Source: Lachnospiraceae bacterium UBA3762 | GTDB lineage: Bacteria > Bacillota > Clostridia > Lachnospirales > Lachnospiraceae | Direction: 5' to 3' | DNA length: 64,000 nt | Assembly (NCBI GenBank): GCA_002371615.1 | Contig: DFGA01000012.1 | Span: forward strand, 1 to 64,000 | Shown: positions 42,077 through 50,291 of the stretch, piece after piece | How the letters are laid out: each line of letters starts with the position of its first letter | Numbering within the stretch: the first letter of the stretch is position 1 | Program-made: the position numbers and the translations under genes | The notes under the pieces: generated by a model | Databases searched by the model: none | Told to the model about the DNA's origin: nothing | What the model saw: the letters and a program-made list of their open reading frames with translations, nothing else

Positions 42077-43618
42077 TTACTCACCCCTTCCCGATCTCAT
42101 GATACAAGCCATGATTGATTCCTGACTTGCTTCTTCCTGCTTCAGTTCTCCGACAAATCTGCCTTCGTTCATGACGTATATTCTGTCGCTCATGCCTATA
42201 GTTTCAGGAAGTTCCGAAGATATCATGACAACTGACTTGCCTTCTTTGACAAGATCATTGATGATACAATAGATCTCGTACTTGGCACCGACATCGATAC
42301 CACGGGTAGGCTCATCAAGGATAAGTACATCCGGCTCTGCAAACATCCACTTAGCAAGAAGGACTTTCTGCTGGTTACCACCGGAAAGATTTCCTACATT
42401 CTGCTCAACGGTAGGAGTCTTGGTCTTAAGCTTATCTTTGTATTCAACTGCCACATGATACTCTTTATCTTTATCAATGATACTCCTGGAACTTACCGCA
42501 TCAAGATTCGCAAGTGTTGTATTGATCTTGATGGGATTATTAAGAACAAGTCCGTTACCCTTACGGTCTTCGGTAACATATGCCAGTTTATTCTTGATGG
42601 CTTCCCTGGCATTCTTGAGGTTGACTCCCTTTCCGTTAAGAGCCATGGTACCAGTGATGCCTGTACCGTATGACTTGCCGAATATACTCATGGCAAGCTC
42701 CGTACGTCCTGCTCCCATAAGTCCGTATATCCCGACTACTTCACCTTTTCTTACATAGAATGAAACATTATCCACAACCTTCTTCTCAGGATAAAGCGGA
42801 TGATATACGTTCCAGTTCTTGACCTCAAGCATCGTGTCCCCGATCTTGACATCATGTCTCTTAGGGAAACGGTCCGTAATCTCACGGCCAACCATTCCTT
42901 TTATGATTCTATCTTCGGAAATCTCTTCTGTTGCTTTATCGAGAGTCTCTATCGTAGATCCGTCACGGACAACCGTGATCTTGTCTGCAACGTATGAAAC
43001 CTCATTAAGCTTGTGAGATATAATTATCGATGTTAATCCGTTTTCTTTCTTGAAACGAAGAAGAAGATCAAGAAGTGCTCTTGAATCTTTCTCGTTAAGT
43101 GAAGAAGTCGGCTCATCAAGGATCAGAAGCTTTGCTTTCTTTGCAAGCGCCTTGGCTATCTCGACAAGCTGCTGCTTACCTGTGCCGAGTTCCTTGACAA
43201 GAGTTCTGGAACTGTCGGAAAGACCTACCATTTTCAGATATTTGTCTGCCTCACCGTAAGTCTCATTCCAGTCAATCGCCGCTGCTTTACCTCTCTCGTT
43301 TCCGAGGAACATATTCTCACCGATCGACATATAGGGAATAAGCGCAAGTTCCTGATGTATAATAACGATTCCCTTTTCTTCGGAATCTTTAATCTTATTA
43401 AATTTACAAACTTCACCGTTGTAAATGATATCGCCTTCGTATGTTCCGTACGGATATATTCCGGAAAGAACATTCATCAAGGTCGATTTTCCTGCACCGT
43501 TTTCACCGACAAGTGCATGAATTTCGCCCTCTTCAACCTTTAAATTAACGTTATCAAGTGCTTTTACACCGGGGAAAGTTTTGGTTATATTTTTCATTTC
43601 GAGAAGTACTTTAGCCAA
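42077..43618 (-). CDS. Sugar ABC transporter ATP-binding protein (MglA/XylG type)
   Basis: 513 residues, two ABC domains in one chain. The first has Walker A GENGAGKST, signature TGKQQLVEIAKALA and Walker B LLILDEPTSSL. The second has a degenerate Walker A (GLMGAGRTE), LSGGNQQKVLLAKWM and VLILDEPTRGIDVGAK. This is the standard plan of the MglA/RbsA family. The start is TTG with AGGAGG upstream. It follows the binding-protein gene after a stem-loop. Confidence 0.95.
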   Translation of the reverse strand: MAKVLLEMKNITKTFPGVKALDNVNLKVEEGEIHALVGENGAGKSTLMNVLSGIYPYGTYEGDIIYNGEVCKFNKIKDSEEKGIVIIHQELALIPYMSIGENMFLGNERGKAAAIDWNETYGEADKYLKMVGLSDSSRTLVKELGTGKQQLVEIAKALAKKAKLLILDEPTSSLNEKDSRALLDLLLRFKKENGLTSIIISHKLNEVSYVADKITVVRDGSTIETLDKATEEISEDRIIKGMVGREITDRFPKRHDVKIGDTMLEVKNWNVYHPLYPEKKVVDNVSFYVRKGEVVGIYGLMGAGRTELAMSIFGKSYGTGITGTMALNGKGVNLKNAREAIKNKLAYVTEDRKGNGLVLNNPIKINTTLANLDAVSSRSIIDKDKEYHVAVEYKDKLKTKTPTVEQNVGNLSGGNQQKVLLAKWMFAEPDVLILDEPTRGIDVGAKYEIYCIINDLVKEGKSVVMISSELPETIGMSDRIYVMNEGRFVGELKQEEASQESIMACIMRSGRGE

Positions 43619-43670
43619 AATGTATCCCTCCTAAACCCATTATTATGATACCTTGCATATTTTTTTCTAG

Positions 43671-43702
43671 CAAACAGGCGGGTAAAAGCCCGCCTGTTTA
43701 GT
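43671..43702 (-). promoter_or_regulatory. Stem-loop between binding-protein and ATPase genes
   Basis: An 11-bp perfect stem AAACAGGCGGG/CCCGCCTGTTT with a 6-nt loop. Read on the minus strand no T run follows, so it is not a standard terminator. Such stems stabilise upstream mRNA, giving more binding protein than transporter. Confidence 0.65.
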
Positions 43703-43728
43703 TAGTCTAGATTACTCTGCAGCCGCTA

Positions 43729-44904
43729 TTACTGAAGGTCAGCCTCTGTATAGTAACCGCTGTCGATAAGAATCTCTTTGTAGTTGTTGATATCAGCGAA
43801 TACAGGCTCGCAAAGGAATGAAGGAACAACCCCCTTACCATTGTCATAAGTCGTTGTATCGTTTACATCAACTGTCTCGCCCTTAAGGATCTGTCCAACC
43901 ATCTTAACAACCTGAGCTGCAAGTGTACGTGTATCCTTGAAGATAGACATTGACTGCTTGCCATCGATCATGTTCTTAACGTTTGCAACGTCACAGTCCT
44001 GACCGGTGATGATAGGATAGTTACCCTTGTAGTTTGCTGCAAGTGCGTTCTCAACACCAAGTGCTGTAGAGTCGTTTGAGCAAAGTGCGATGTCAAGGTT
44101 TGTGCCATCAGCGTAGTTAGAAGAAAGGATGTTCTCCATTCTTGACTGAGCATTCTCTGTTGCCCATGAAGCTGTTGCAACCTGCTCGAAGTCTACCTGG
44201 CCTGACTTAACAACGATCTTACCACTCTCGATGTAGGGCTTAAGAAGATCCATAGCACCATTGTAGAAGTACTTAGCGTTGTTGTCACCGGGGTCACCAC
44301 CTGTGATCTCCATGTTGAAAGGTCCTTCTGCATTGTCAAGATCAAGTGTATCAATGATGTACTGACCCTGCTTTGTACCTACCATGTAGTTATCGAATGT
44401 AGCATAGTAAGAAACTGCATCTGTGTTCATGATAAGACGGTCATAAGCGATAACAGGAATTTCTGCTGCTTTAGCTGTCTCAAGAACTGTACCGAGTGAC
44501 TCACCGTCGATAGAAGCGATAACAAGAACATCACATCCACCGTTGATCATGTTCTCAATCTGAGAAACCTGAGTCTGAACGTCGTTTGAAGCGTACTGAA
44601 GGTCAACTTCGTAACCTGCTGCTTCAAGCTGCTCCTGCATGTTAGAACCATCCTGGTTCCATCTCTGAAGATCCTTTGTAGGCATTGCTACGCCAACCTT
44701 CTTGCCTGCTGTAGCTTCGTCAGCAGCGGGTGCTGCGTCTTCAGCGGGTGCTGCGTCTTCTGCAGGTGCTGCTTCATCTGCAGGTGCTGCTTCCTCGGTT
44801 GCTGCTGCGTCTGCTGCAGGTGCTGCTGCAGTTCCGCCACATCCAACAAGAAGAGAAGCTGTCATTGCTGTTGCAAGTAATACTGATAATACTTTTCTAG
44901 ACAT
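43729..44904 (-). CDS. Sugar ABC transporter substrate-binding lipoprotein
   Basis: 391 residues. The lipobox SLLVGCGG gives Cys22, then an Ala/Glu/Pro-rich spacer (about 25-62), then a periplasmic-binding-type sugar domain with VGVAMPTKDLQRWNQDG, VLVIASIDGESLGT, and TGQDCDVANVKNMIDG. It resembles ChvE/XylF-type multiple-sugar binding proteins. The ATG has AAGGGAGG; the longer frame lacks a signal. It is the first gene of the transporter operon and precedes the stem-loop. Confidence 0.93.
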   Translation of the reverse strand: MSRKVLSVLLATAMTASLLVGCGGTAAAPAADAAATEEAAPADEAAPAEDAAPAEDAAPAADEATAGKKVGVAMPTKDLQRWNQDGSNMQEQLEAAGYEVDLQYASNDVQTQVSQIENMINGGCDVLVIASIDGESLGTVLETAKAAEIPVIAYDRLIMNTDAVSYYATFDNYMVGTKQGQYIIDTLDLDNAEGPFNMEITGGDPGDNNAKYFYNGAMDLLKPYIESGKIVVKSGQVDFEQVATASWATENAQSRMENILSSNYADGTNLDIALCSNDSTALGVENALAANYKGNYPIITGQDCDVANVKNMIDGKQSMSIFKDTRTLAAQVVKMVGQILKGETVDVNDTTTYDNGKGVVPSFLCEPVFADINNYKEILIDSGYYTEADLQ

Positions 44905-44931
44905 TTTTTGTCCTCCCTTAATTTTCTTTGA

Positions 44932-44946
44932 GTGACACCATGTCAC
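44932..44946. promoter_or_regulatory. Palindromic operator-like site upstream of the binding-protein gene
   Basis: GTGACA-CCA-TGTCAC, a perfect 6+6 bp inverted repeat 28 bp upstream of the start. It could bind a regulator dimer; none can be named from sequence. Confidence 0.35.
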
Positions 44947-45033
44947 CCGACAGTTAACACAATATCACTATGCAATCTAGAAAGACTTGTTGATTTCTTC
45001 ATTTTTTTATCAACCTTTTTCGTAAAAAAACAA

Positions 45034-45075
45034 AACTAGCACAATTTTGTTACAGCATTCGCAAAATTGTGCTAG
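45034..45075 (-). terminator. Intrinsic terminator after the YesN/binding-protein operon
   Basis: A 14-bp perfect inverted repeat CTAGCACAATTTTG/CAAAATTGTGCTAG with a 14-nt loop, followed by TTTTG-TTTTTTT on the minus strand. It separates the ftsH-YesM-YesN operon from the transporter operon. Confidence 0.9.
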
Positions 45076-45100
45076 TCATACTCTTATTTGATATCGGTAG

Positions 45101-46135
45101 TCATTGAACATTAAGGTAGATCTCGTTTTTCTGATGATACTTACCCGTTATAACCTCATCCATATTTGCCTTGGTTACGGCAATAGGTTCCAGTTTTTCA
45201 TACGGTACATCATATGTTCCGTCATTGAAAGTATCTTTGAGTCCGAGTGGTACTCCCCCTGCCATGTCAACCGCCCTCTCGGCTGCTCTTATTGCAAGCT
45301 TTTCAACCGGCTTGTATACAGTCATATACTGTGTACCTTCAACTATCCTCTGGCAGGCTTCAAGATCCGCATCCTGTCCTACAACACATACTTTTCCGCC
45401 GAGTCTTTTTTCTATAAGCGCCCTTATGGCATGAGCAGCCAGATTATCATTTCCGCACATTATGGCATCCGGAACCTTTCCGGTCTTGAGATACTCATCA
45501 GTCACGGTAAAACCGTTTTCAGCAACCCAGCCGTTTGAATACTCAGCATAATCTATCTTTATCTTTGTGGTGGAAAGAATCCTCTCAAACCCTTCCTGTA
45601 CCATCTGTACGTTGTAATCGGTAGGCGATCCCTTTACCTGAATGATCGTTCCTTCATTTCCTATGTATTTTCTAATATACTCCGCCATCAGCTCTCCTAC
45701 CTTTTCGTTATCAACAGAAAGGTAAAGATCAACATTTGCATTTCTGACGGGACGGTCGTAGGCTATAACCTTTATCCCTTCTTTTTTGGCTGCGGCAATT
45801 GTATCCTTAAGGGCAATATCATCTATGGCGATCACAACGATGACGTCCATTTTCTTGTCAATAAAGTATTGTATCTGCTTTATCTGTTCCTCAACTTCCC
45901 CGTTGGCGTTCTGAACATTTACTTCCGCACCAAGTTCCTGTGCTTTTGATACAAACAGATCCCGTTCTCTCGACCACCTTTCGATAAGAAGCGAATCTAT
46001 GGACAGGCCTATCTGGATTTTGTCATCTTTTTGTGCAGGCTGTTCCACATTCTTGGGGGCCGTTGAAGTACATCCGGCAAGTCCGAGTATAGTAATAAAT
46101 GCCGCGATCGCGATCAGTTTTTTCTTACAATCCAC
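45101..46135 (-). CDS. Sugar-binding lipoprotein (ChvE/XylF type)
   Basis: 344 residues with a lipobox ILGLAGCTS (Cys22) and a type I periplasmic-binding fold (SIDSLLIERWSRERDLFVSKAQ, VIAIDDIALKDTIAAAKKEG, VGQDADLEACQRIVEG). It is a relative of the transporter's binding protein. The start is GTG inside the end of YesN (11-nt overlap), so its expression is coupled to the regulators. It may be a sensor ligand protein rather than a transport partner. Confidence 0.9.
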   Translation of the reverse strand: MDCKKKLIAIAAFITILGLAGCTSTAPKNVEQPAQKDDKIQIGLSIDSLLIERWSRERDLFVSKAQELGAEVNVQNANGEVEEQIKQIQYFIDKKMDVIVVIAIDDIALKDTIAAAKKEGIKVIAYDRPVRNANVDLYLSVDNEKVGELMAEYIRKYIGNEGTIIQVKGSPTDYNVQMVQEGFERILSTTKIKIDYAEYSNGWVAENGFTVTDEYLKTGKVPDAIMCGNDNLAAHAIRALIEKRLGGKVCVVGQDADLEACQRIVEGTQYMTVYKPVEKLAIRAAERAVDMAGGVPLGLKDTFNDGTYDVPYEKLEPIAVTKANMDEVITGKYHQKNEIYLNVQ

Positions 46136-47735
46136 TTCCAGCTCTCTCCTTGTATTCGGTAGGTGTCATTCCAGTTGCCTTTTTAAAGATCCTCGAAAAA
46201 TAATTCGGATCCGAGTATCCGCAGTCACTTCCGACTTCCTTGATGCTCTTTGTGGGATCCTTGAGCATTTCTTTTGCCTTATCAACTCTCTTTTTCGTAA
46301 GGAACTCCACGAATCCCTCGCCTGTTTCCTCTTTAAAAAGTTTACTGAAATAATAAGAACTGATATTCAGTTTTTCGGAAATCTCATTCAGAGAAATATC
46401 TTTTTCAGTATTGTTCTCTATATATTCCAAAGCCTGCTTTATCAGGTAATGGGTATGATCGCTTGTTCCAGTCGTCATATTTGAAGCAGCATTTTTCATC
46501 TTATCGATAAACCATACCTTTATCTTTTCCATGGAAGATAATCCGTTAATCTCAGACAGATAATCCTTGCGGCTCTCAAATTCATAAAGATGTCCGCCGC
46601 TTCTGTACATATCGCTTTCAGCGCGAAGGACAAACTCCAGTGATTTTAACTTGATGCTCATGACATCATCGGAATACTTGTCGCTCATCCAGTCAAAGAA
46701 CCTGCCGGAACTGAGCAAACATCCGTCCACATCTCCGTCCTGAAGCTTCTCAAATATTTCCGTCTCAATATCCGAGGGATAGCTTTCCTCATAAGATACC
46801 GCAATGGGAAGATCGTCAACGTGGGCCACGCTTCCCTTTGTTGAATACAGTGCCTTAAGGGCTTCTTCGTATGATTCGTGGCAGTTCCTCAGACGCTTTA
46901 TGCCTCCTATCCCGATACGATACTGTATGCCGGTGGCATTTCGCATCTCCCTGACGGCAACTCTGGATTTTTCAATGAGGTCATCTCTTTCGTTATACTC
47001 CATTGACATATCGTTTCTTGGGACGAACAGAGGGATTTTGTTCGAACTGATACTGCCGACAACGGCATCCGGAAAAGTATCCTTTATTATATCTCTTACT
47101 TTCGTGTAATACACAGTTTGTGCCTTGACCGCCGAACCTACGGCATTTGTCAGGTGACTTCCCTGCTGGACATCCCCGAACATCACCGCTGCCATATAGC
47201 CGTATGAACTGTCGATACCGAGAAGACTCTTGTAATTATCTATGTCTTCCTCGAAAGGCTCTTCAAAAATAATGCTCGATATGAATCCGTTCTCAATTAT
47301 AGGAACAACCGTCTCCAAACGTTCTTTTGTCTGGAGGTCCTGCCTTCTTTTTTCCCGGCGGACATCAAGCTCTTCTATTGCTTTATTAATAACATTTACG
47401 ATGGACTTCTGATTGTACGGCTTGTTCAGATAATCTATAACACCAAGGCTGATAGCCTCCTTGGCATAGTCAAACTTGTCATATGCGGTAAGGACAATAA
47501 ATATAACGTTGGGCAGTATTGACCTGATCTCTTTCATGGCCTCTATCCCGTTGATTCCGGGCATCTGTATATCCATGAAAATGATGTCCGGTCTGAAACG
47601 ATCCGCAACTTCTATCGCCATTCTTCCGGACTTGGCCGTCTCTATCTCAAACTGTGATTCATAATTTTTGGATATTATCATTGACAGGGAATTAATAACA
47701 ATTCCTTCATCATCCGCAAGTAGAATTCTATACAT
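46125..47735 (-). CDS. Response regulator with AraC-type DNA-binding domain (YesN-like)
   Basis: 536 residues: receiver domain (1 to about 120, acidic pocket LLADDE, phospho-acceptor Asp55 in IIFMDIQMPG), a long middle region (about 130-420), and a C-terminal double helix-turn-helix of the AraC family (about 430-530; NISSYYFSKLFKEETGEGF, CGYSDPNYFSRIFKKATGMTP). It pairs with the overlapping YesM-type kinase, and the sugar transporter is the obvious target. Ribosome site GGTG within the kinase gene; 8-nt overlap. Confidence 0.93.
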   Translation of the reverse strand: MYRILLADDEGIVINSLSMIISKNYESQFEIETAKSGRMAIEVADRFRPDIIFMDIQMPGINGIEAMKEIRSILPNVIFIVLTAYDKFDYAKEAISLGVIDYLNKPYNQKSIVNVINKAIEELDVRREKRRQDLQTKERLETVVPIIENGFISSIIFEEPFEEDIDNYKSLLGIDSSYGYMAAVMFGDVQQGSHLTNAVGSAVKAQTVYYTKVRDIIKDTFPDAVVGSISSNKIPLFVPRNDMSMEYNERDDLIEKSRVAVREMRNATGIQYRIGIGGIKRLRNCHESYEEALKALYSTKGSVAHVDDLPIAVSYEESYPSDIETEIFEKLQDGDVDGCLLSSGRFFDWMSDKYSDDVMSIKLKSLEFVLRAESDMYRSGGHLYEFESRKDYLSEINGLSSMEKIKVWFIDKMKNAASNMTTGTSDHTHYLIKQALEYIENNTEKDISLNEISEKLNISSYYFSKLFKEETGEGFVEFLTKKRVDKAKEMLKDPTKSIKEVGSDCGYSDPNYFSRIFKKATGMTPTEYKERAGSGL

Positions 47736-49221
47736 GTTGTGGCACCTTTATGACAAATTCCGTTCCTTTGTTCCGTCCTTCACTGGAGATCTCCATAACA
47801 TCACTTCTTCCGGTAAATATCTGGAGTCTTTCTATAACATTTCCGAGTCCTATTCCGTTTGAGGCCGCATGATCTGTCGAAACCTCTCCGACAGCTTCTC
47901 CCGAAAGAATTCTGTCGATCTGATCCTGCTCCATCCCTATTCCGTTATCCTTTATCGAAAGCATAACATATCCGTTTTCTTTATAAACTTTAAGGTCGAT
48001 GTGTCCTTCCCAATCGATATCACGTATTCCGTAATTCACCGCATTCTCAACTATCGGCTGTAAGATCATGCTCGGTACACGTACATGCGTTACAGCTTCG
48101 TCAATATCTTTGGAGTAATGGATCTCTCCTGTAAATCTTACATTCAAAATGTAAACATACCTGTCAACAAGAGCAACTTCTTCCGCAATAGTAGCATCAT
48201 TGTTGATCTTTTTGATATTATACCTGAAAAAATCAGCCATATTCTCTATGAATTCAGTGGTCTTGTCCGCACCCTCCATCATGGCAAGCTGTTCCCCTGC
48301 ATTTAATGTATTAAACAGAAAATGCGGATTGATCTGTGCCTGAAGTGATCGAAGCTGTACCTCTTTCATCCTGTTTTCCATTACGAGCTCATGCTCTTTG
48401 AGCATGCTTTCACGCATAACGCTGTCTTTGATCTCGGCAATGTATTTCTGGATGCTCGCCAGCATTTGTTTGAATGCCTTGGATACGACGCTGATCTCGT
48501 CTTCCCCTTCGGCAAATTCCACGTTTACATCAAAATTACCTTCGGCAACTTCATTTGCCGCCTGAGACAGGTCAATAAGCGGAAGTGTCATACTCTTTGT
48601 CATAAGGAAAACAACTATAACATTAACAACCCCTATAAAAAACAGGATAAGGATCGTTATCATCTCCATATAGCGAAGAGAGGACAGCAGAATACTGTAA
48701 TCGGATGTATTTTTCTTGAACTGGTTGTTGTTAAGAGAATATATACACGTTTGAAGGTCGGAATACATTTCCACCGACTCTTCATAGGAAGCCTTGTATT
48801 TTTCTATATTTCTTCCTCTTTTTGCGGTTATGGTCTCACCGGCTATCTGAAGATATTTCTCCGACTGATGCACTATGTTTTCCTGCATTGCATACACAGC
48901 GGTACCGGAACTTTTAAGGTCAAGCAAAGACAGACCGTTTCTGTAATCCTGCTCAGCCTTGTAGTAATCGTTAAGTGCACTTGTTCCCTTACTTTCCAGA
49001 TACTCCTTCATGGAATTCTGCAAAGAAGTCAGATTGTCGGATAACTCGTTAAGGCTTACATTTACCACATAGATCTCATCAACCCTTGCGATCATGGTAT
49101 TAACGCTTATATACATATAAATATTGACCGCAAGAATAAGTATGACCGGAATGATAAATACGACCAGCATCTTGGATCTTACCGAAGCATTATTCCATTT
49201 TTTCCTGATTGCTCCGGTCAT
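47728..49221 (-). CDS. Sensor histidine kinase (YesM-like)
   Basis: 497 residues: two membrane segments (about 15-38 and 182-205) around an outside loop, HAMP-like linker (about 205-255), then the His_kinase domain with LQAQINPHFLFNTLNA (phospho-His in INPHF) and a HATPase with NAVNYGI, DNGIGM and GIGLGN. This is the His-kinase family of two-component systems controlling sugar uptake. Starts one base inside the upstream gene's stop (TAATG). Confidence 0.93.
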   Translation of the reverse strand: MTGAIRKKWNNASVRSKMLVVFIIPVILILAVNIYMYISVNTMIARVDEIYVVNVSLNELSDNLTSLQNSMKEYLESKGTSALNDYYKAEQDYRNGLSLLDLKSSGTAVYAMQENIVHQSEKYLQIAGETITAKRGRNIEKYKASYEESVEMYSDLQTCIYSLNNNQFKKNTSDYSILLSSLRYMEMITILILFFIGVVNVIVVFLMTKSMTLPLIDLSQAANEVAEGNFDVNVEFAEGEDEISVVSKAFKQMLASIQKYIAEIKDSVMRESMLKEHELVMENRMKEVQLRSLQAQINPHFLFNTLNAGEQLAMMEGADKTTEFIENMADFFRYNIKKINNDATIAEEVALVDRYVYILNVRFTGEIHYSKDIDEAVTHVRVPSMILQPIVENAVNYGIRDIDWEGHIDLKVYKENGYVMLSIKDNGIGMEQDQIDRILSGEAVGEVSTDHAASNGIGLGNVIERLQIFTGRSDVMEISSEGRNKGTEFVIKVPQHV

Positions 49222-50291
49222 TACTGTTCCACCTTGTCCGATTTTTCACTTATAATCCGGTGAGCCTTTTCCTGATTAACTACTTCGACCCCGACCGGCA
49301 GATATGAATTGGTATAACCCATATTGTTATACTCATACAAAGCCTGTATGCATGATTTTCCCATTTCCTGTGTGTCAACCGATATCGTCGAAAAGATGAC
49401 CTGTTTGTCAACCGCATCTATTATCGTGTCATTTGCAAAATACCCGATTATCTGGATCTGTCCGACAAGATTGTAATCAACAACCGCCTGATATGCACAT
49501 CTGGTATAAACGCTGTTGACACAAAGCATTATATTGGGAAGTGTTTCCTTCTCAAGGAAAATATTTCTGATTCTCTCTTCGGCACTGAATATATCTTCCG
49601 CTTCAATCCTTGTCACAACGATCTCGGGGAGTGAATCCCCAAAGCCCTTCTCGCGAAGATAATCCTCAATCGCCATTACTATAAGGTTCGATGCTCCTTC
49701 CGACAAATCCGCATCAACAAGTATATCAACCGATGTATCAGCCATGTCCCCTATTCCGGCGAGCTTTTCTATCTGGGTAGCATATATCTGTCCCAGTTCA
49801 TAATAATTAAGACCTACATAGCACTGACGCTTTGATTTTTCGACATCGTTCTGAAGGACTACGACACCGATCCCTGCATCTGCCGCTTTGTCAATAAGCC
49901 CGGCAACTTTATCGCTTGCTCCTCCTGAATATACTATCCCGTCCATTTTGGAATTGACCGCGATTCGTAACAAATCTTCTGTTGAATAGTCTCTTCCGAG
50001 GTTGGCACTTATATCTTCAAGGTAAATGTTATATTCCTTAGCCTGCTCATCGGCCGCATCAAATACCTCCTGCCAGAAGTCGCCATCCGAATCTTCCGCA
50101 ACAAATGCATAATGAAGATCATACTCCATAGTCATTTCCTGCTCCACATTATTGATCATCTTTGTGATAACACGAAAAGTGATCCCCGTAACTATAGCAG
50201 CAACTATCATTATCACAGTTCCCACTATCATAAATCGGTATGACCTGTTGGAGTATCTTTCCCGATTTGATTCTTTATTGTTAAAAATCAT
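49221..50291 (-). CDS. Membrane-anchored sugar-binding protein, probable sensor subunit
   Basis: 356 residues: an N-terminal hydrophobic segment (about 22-45) without a lipobox, then a periplasmic-binding-type sugar domain with YDLHYAFVAEDSDGDFWQE, VVVLQNDVEKSKRQCYVGLNYYELG and ILVDADLSEG. No helix-turn-helix, so not a LacI regulator. Sitting directly before YesM in an overlapping operon, it probably binds a sugar and signals to the kinase, as in other systems of this type. It overlaps ftsH by 4 nt. Confidence 0.85.
   Translation of the reverse strand: MIFNNKESNRERYSNRSYRFMIVGTVIMIVAAIVTGITFRVITKMINNVEQEMTMEYDLHYAFVAEDSDGDFWQEVFDAADEQAKEYNIYLEDISANLGRDYSTEDLLRIAVNSKMDGIVYSGGASDKVAGLIDKAADAGIGVVVLQNDVEKSKRQCYVGLNYYELGQIYATQIEKLAGIGDMADTSVDILVDADLSEGASNLIVMAIEDYLREKGFGDSLPEIVVTRIEAEDIFSAEERIRNIFLEKETLPNIMLCVNSVYTRCAYQAVVDYNLVGQIQIIGYFANDTIIDAVDKQVIFSTISVDTQEMGKSCIQALYEYNNMGYTNSYLPVGVEVVNQEKAHRIISEKSDKVEQ

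Noticed and set aside
44702..44935. Ala/Ser-rich plus-strand frame opposite the binding-protein spacer
   Set aside because: A shadow of the Ala/Glu/Pro linker of the lipoprotein.
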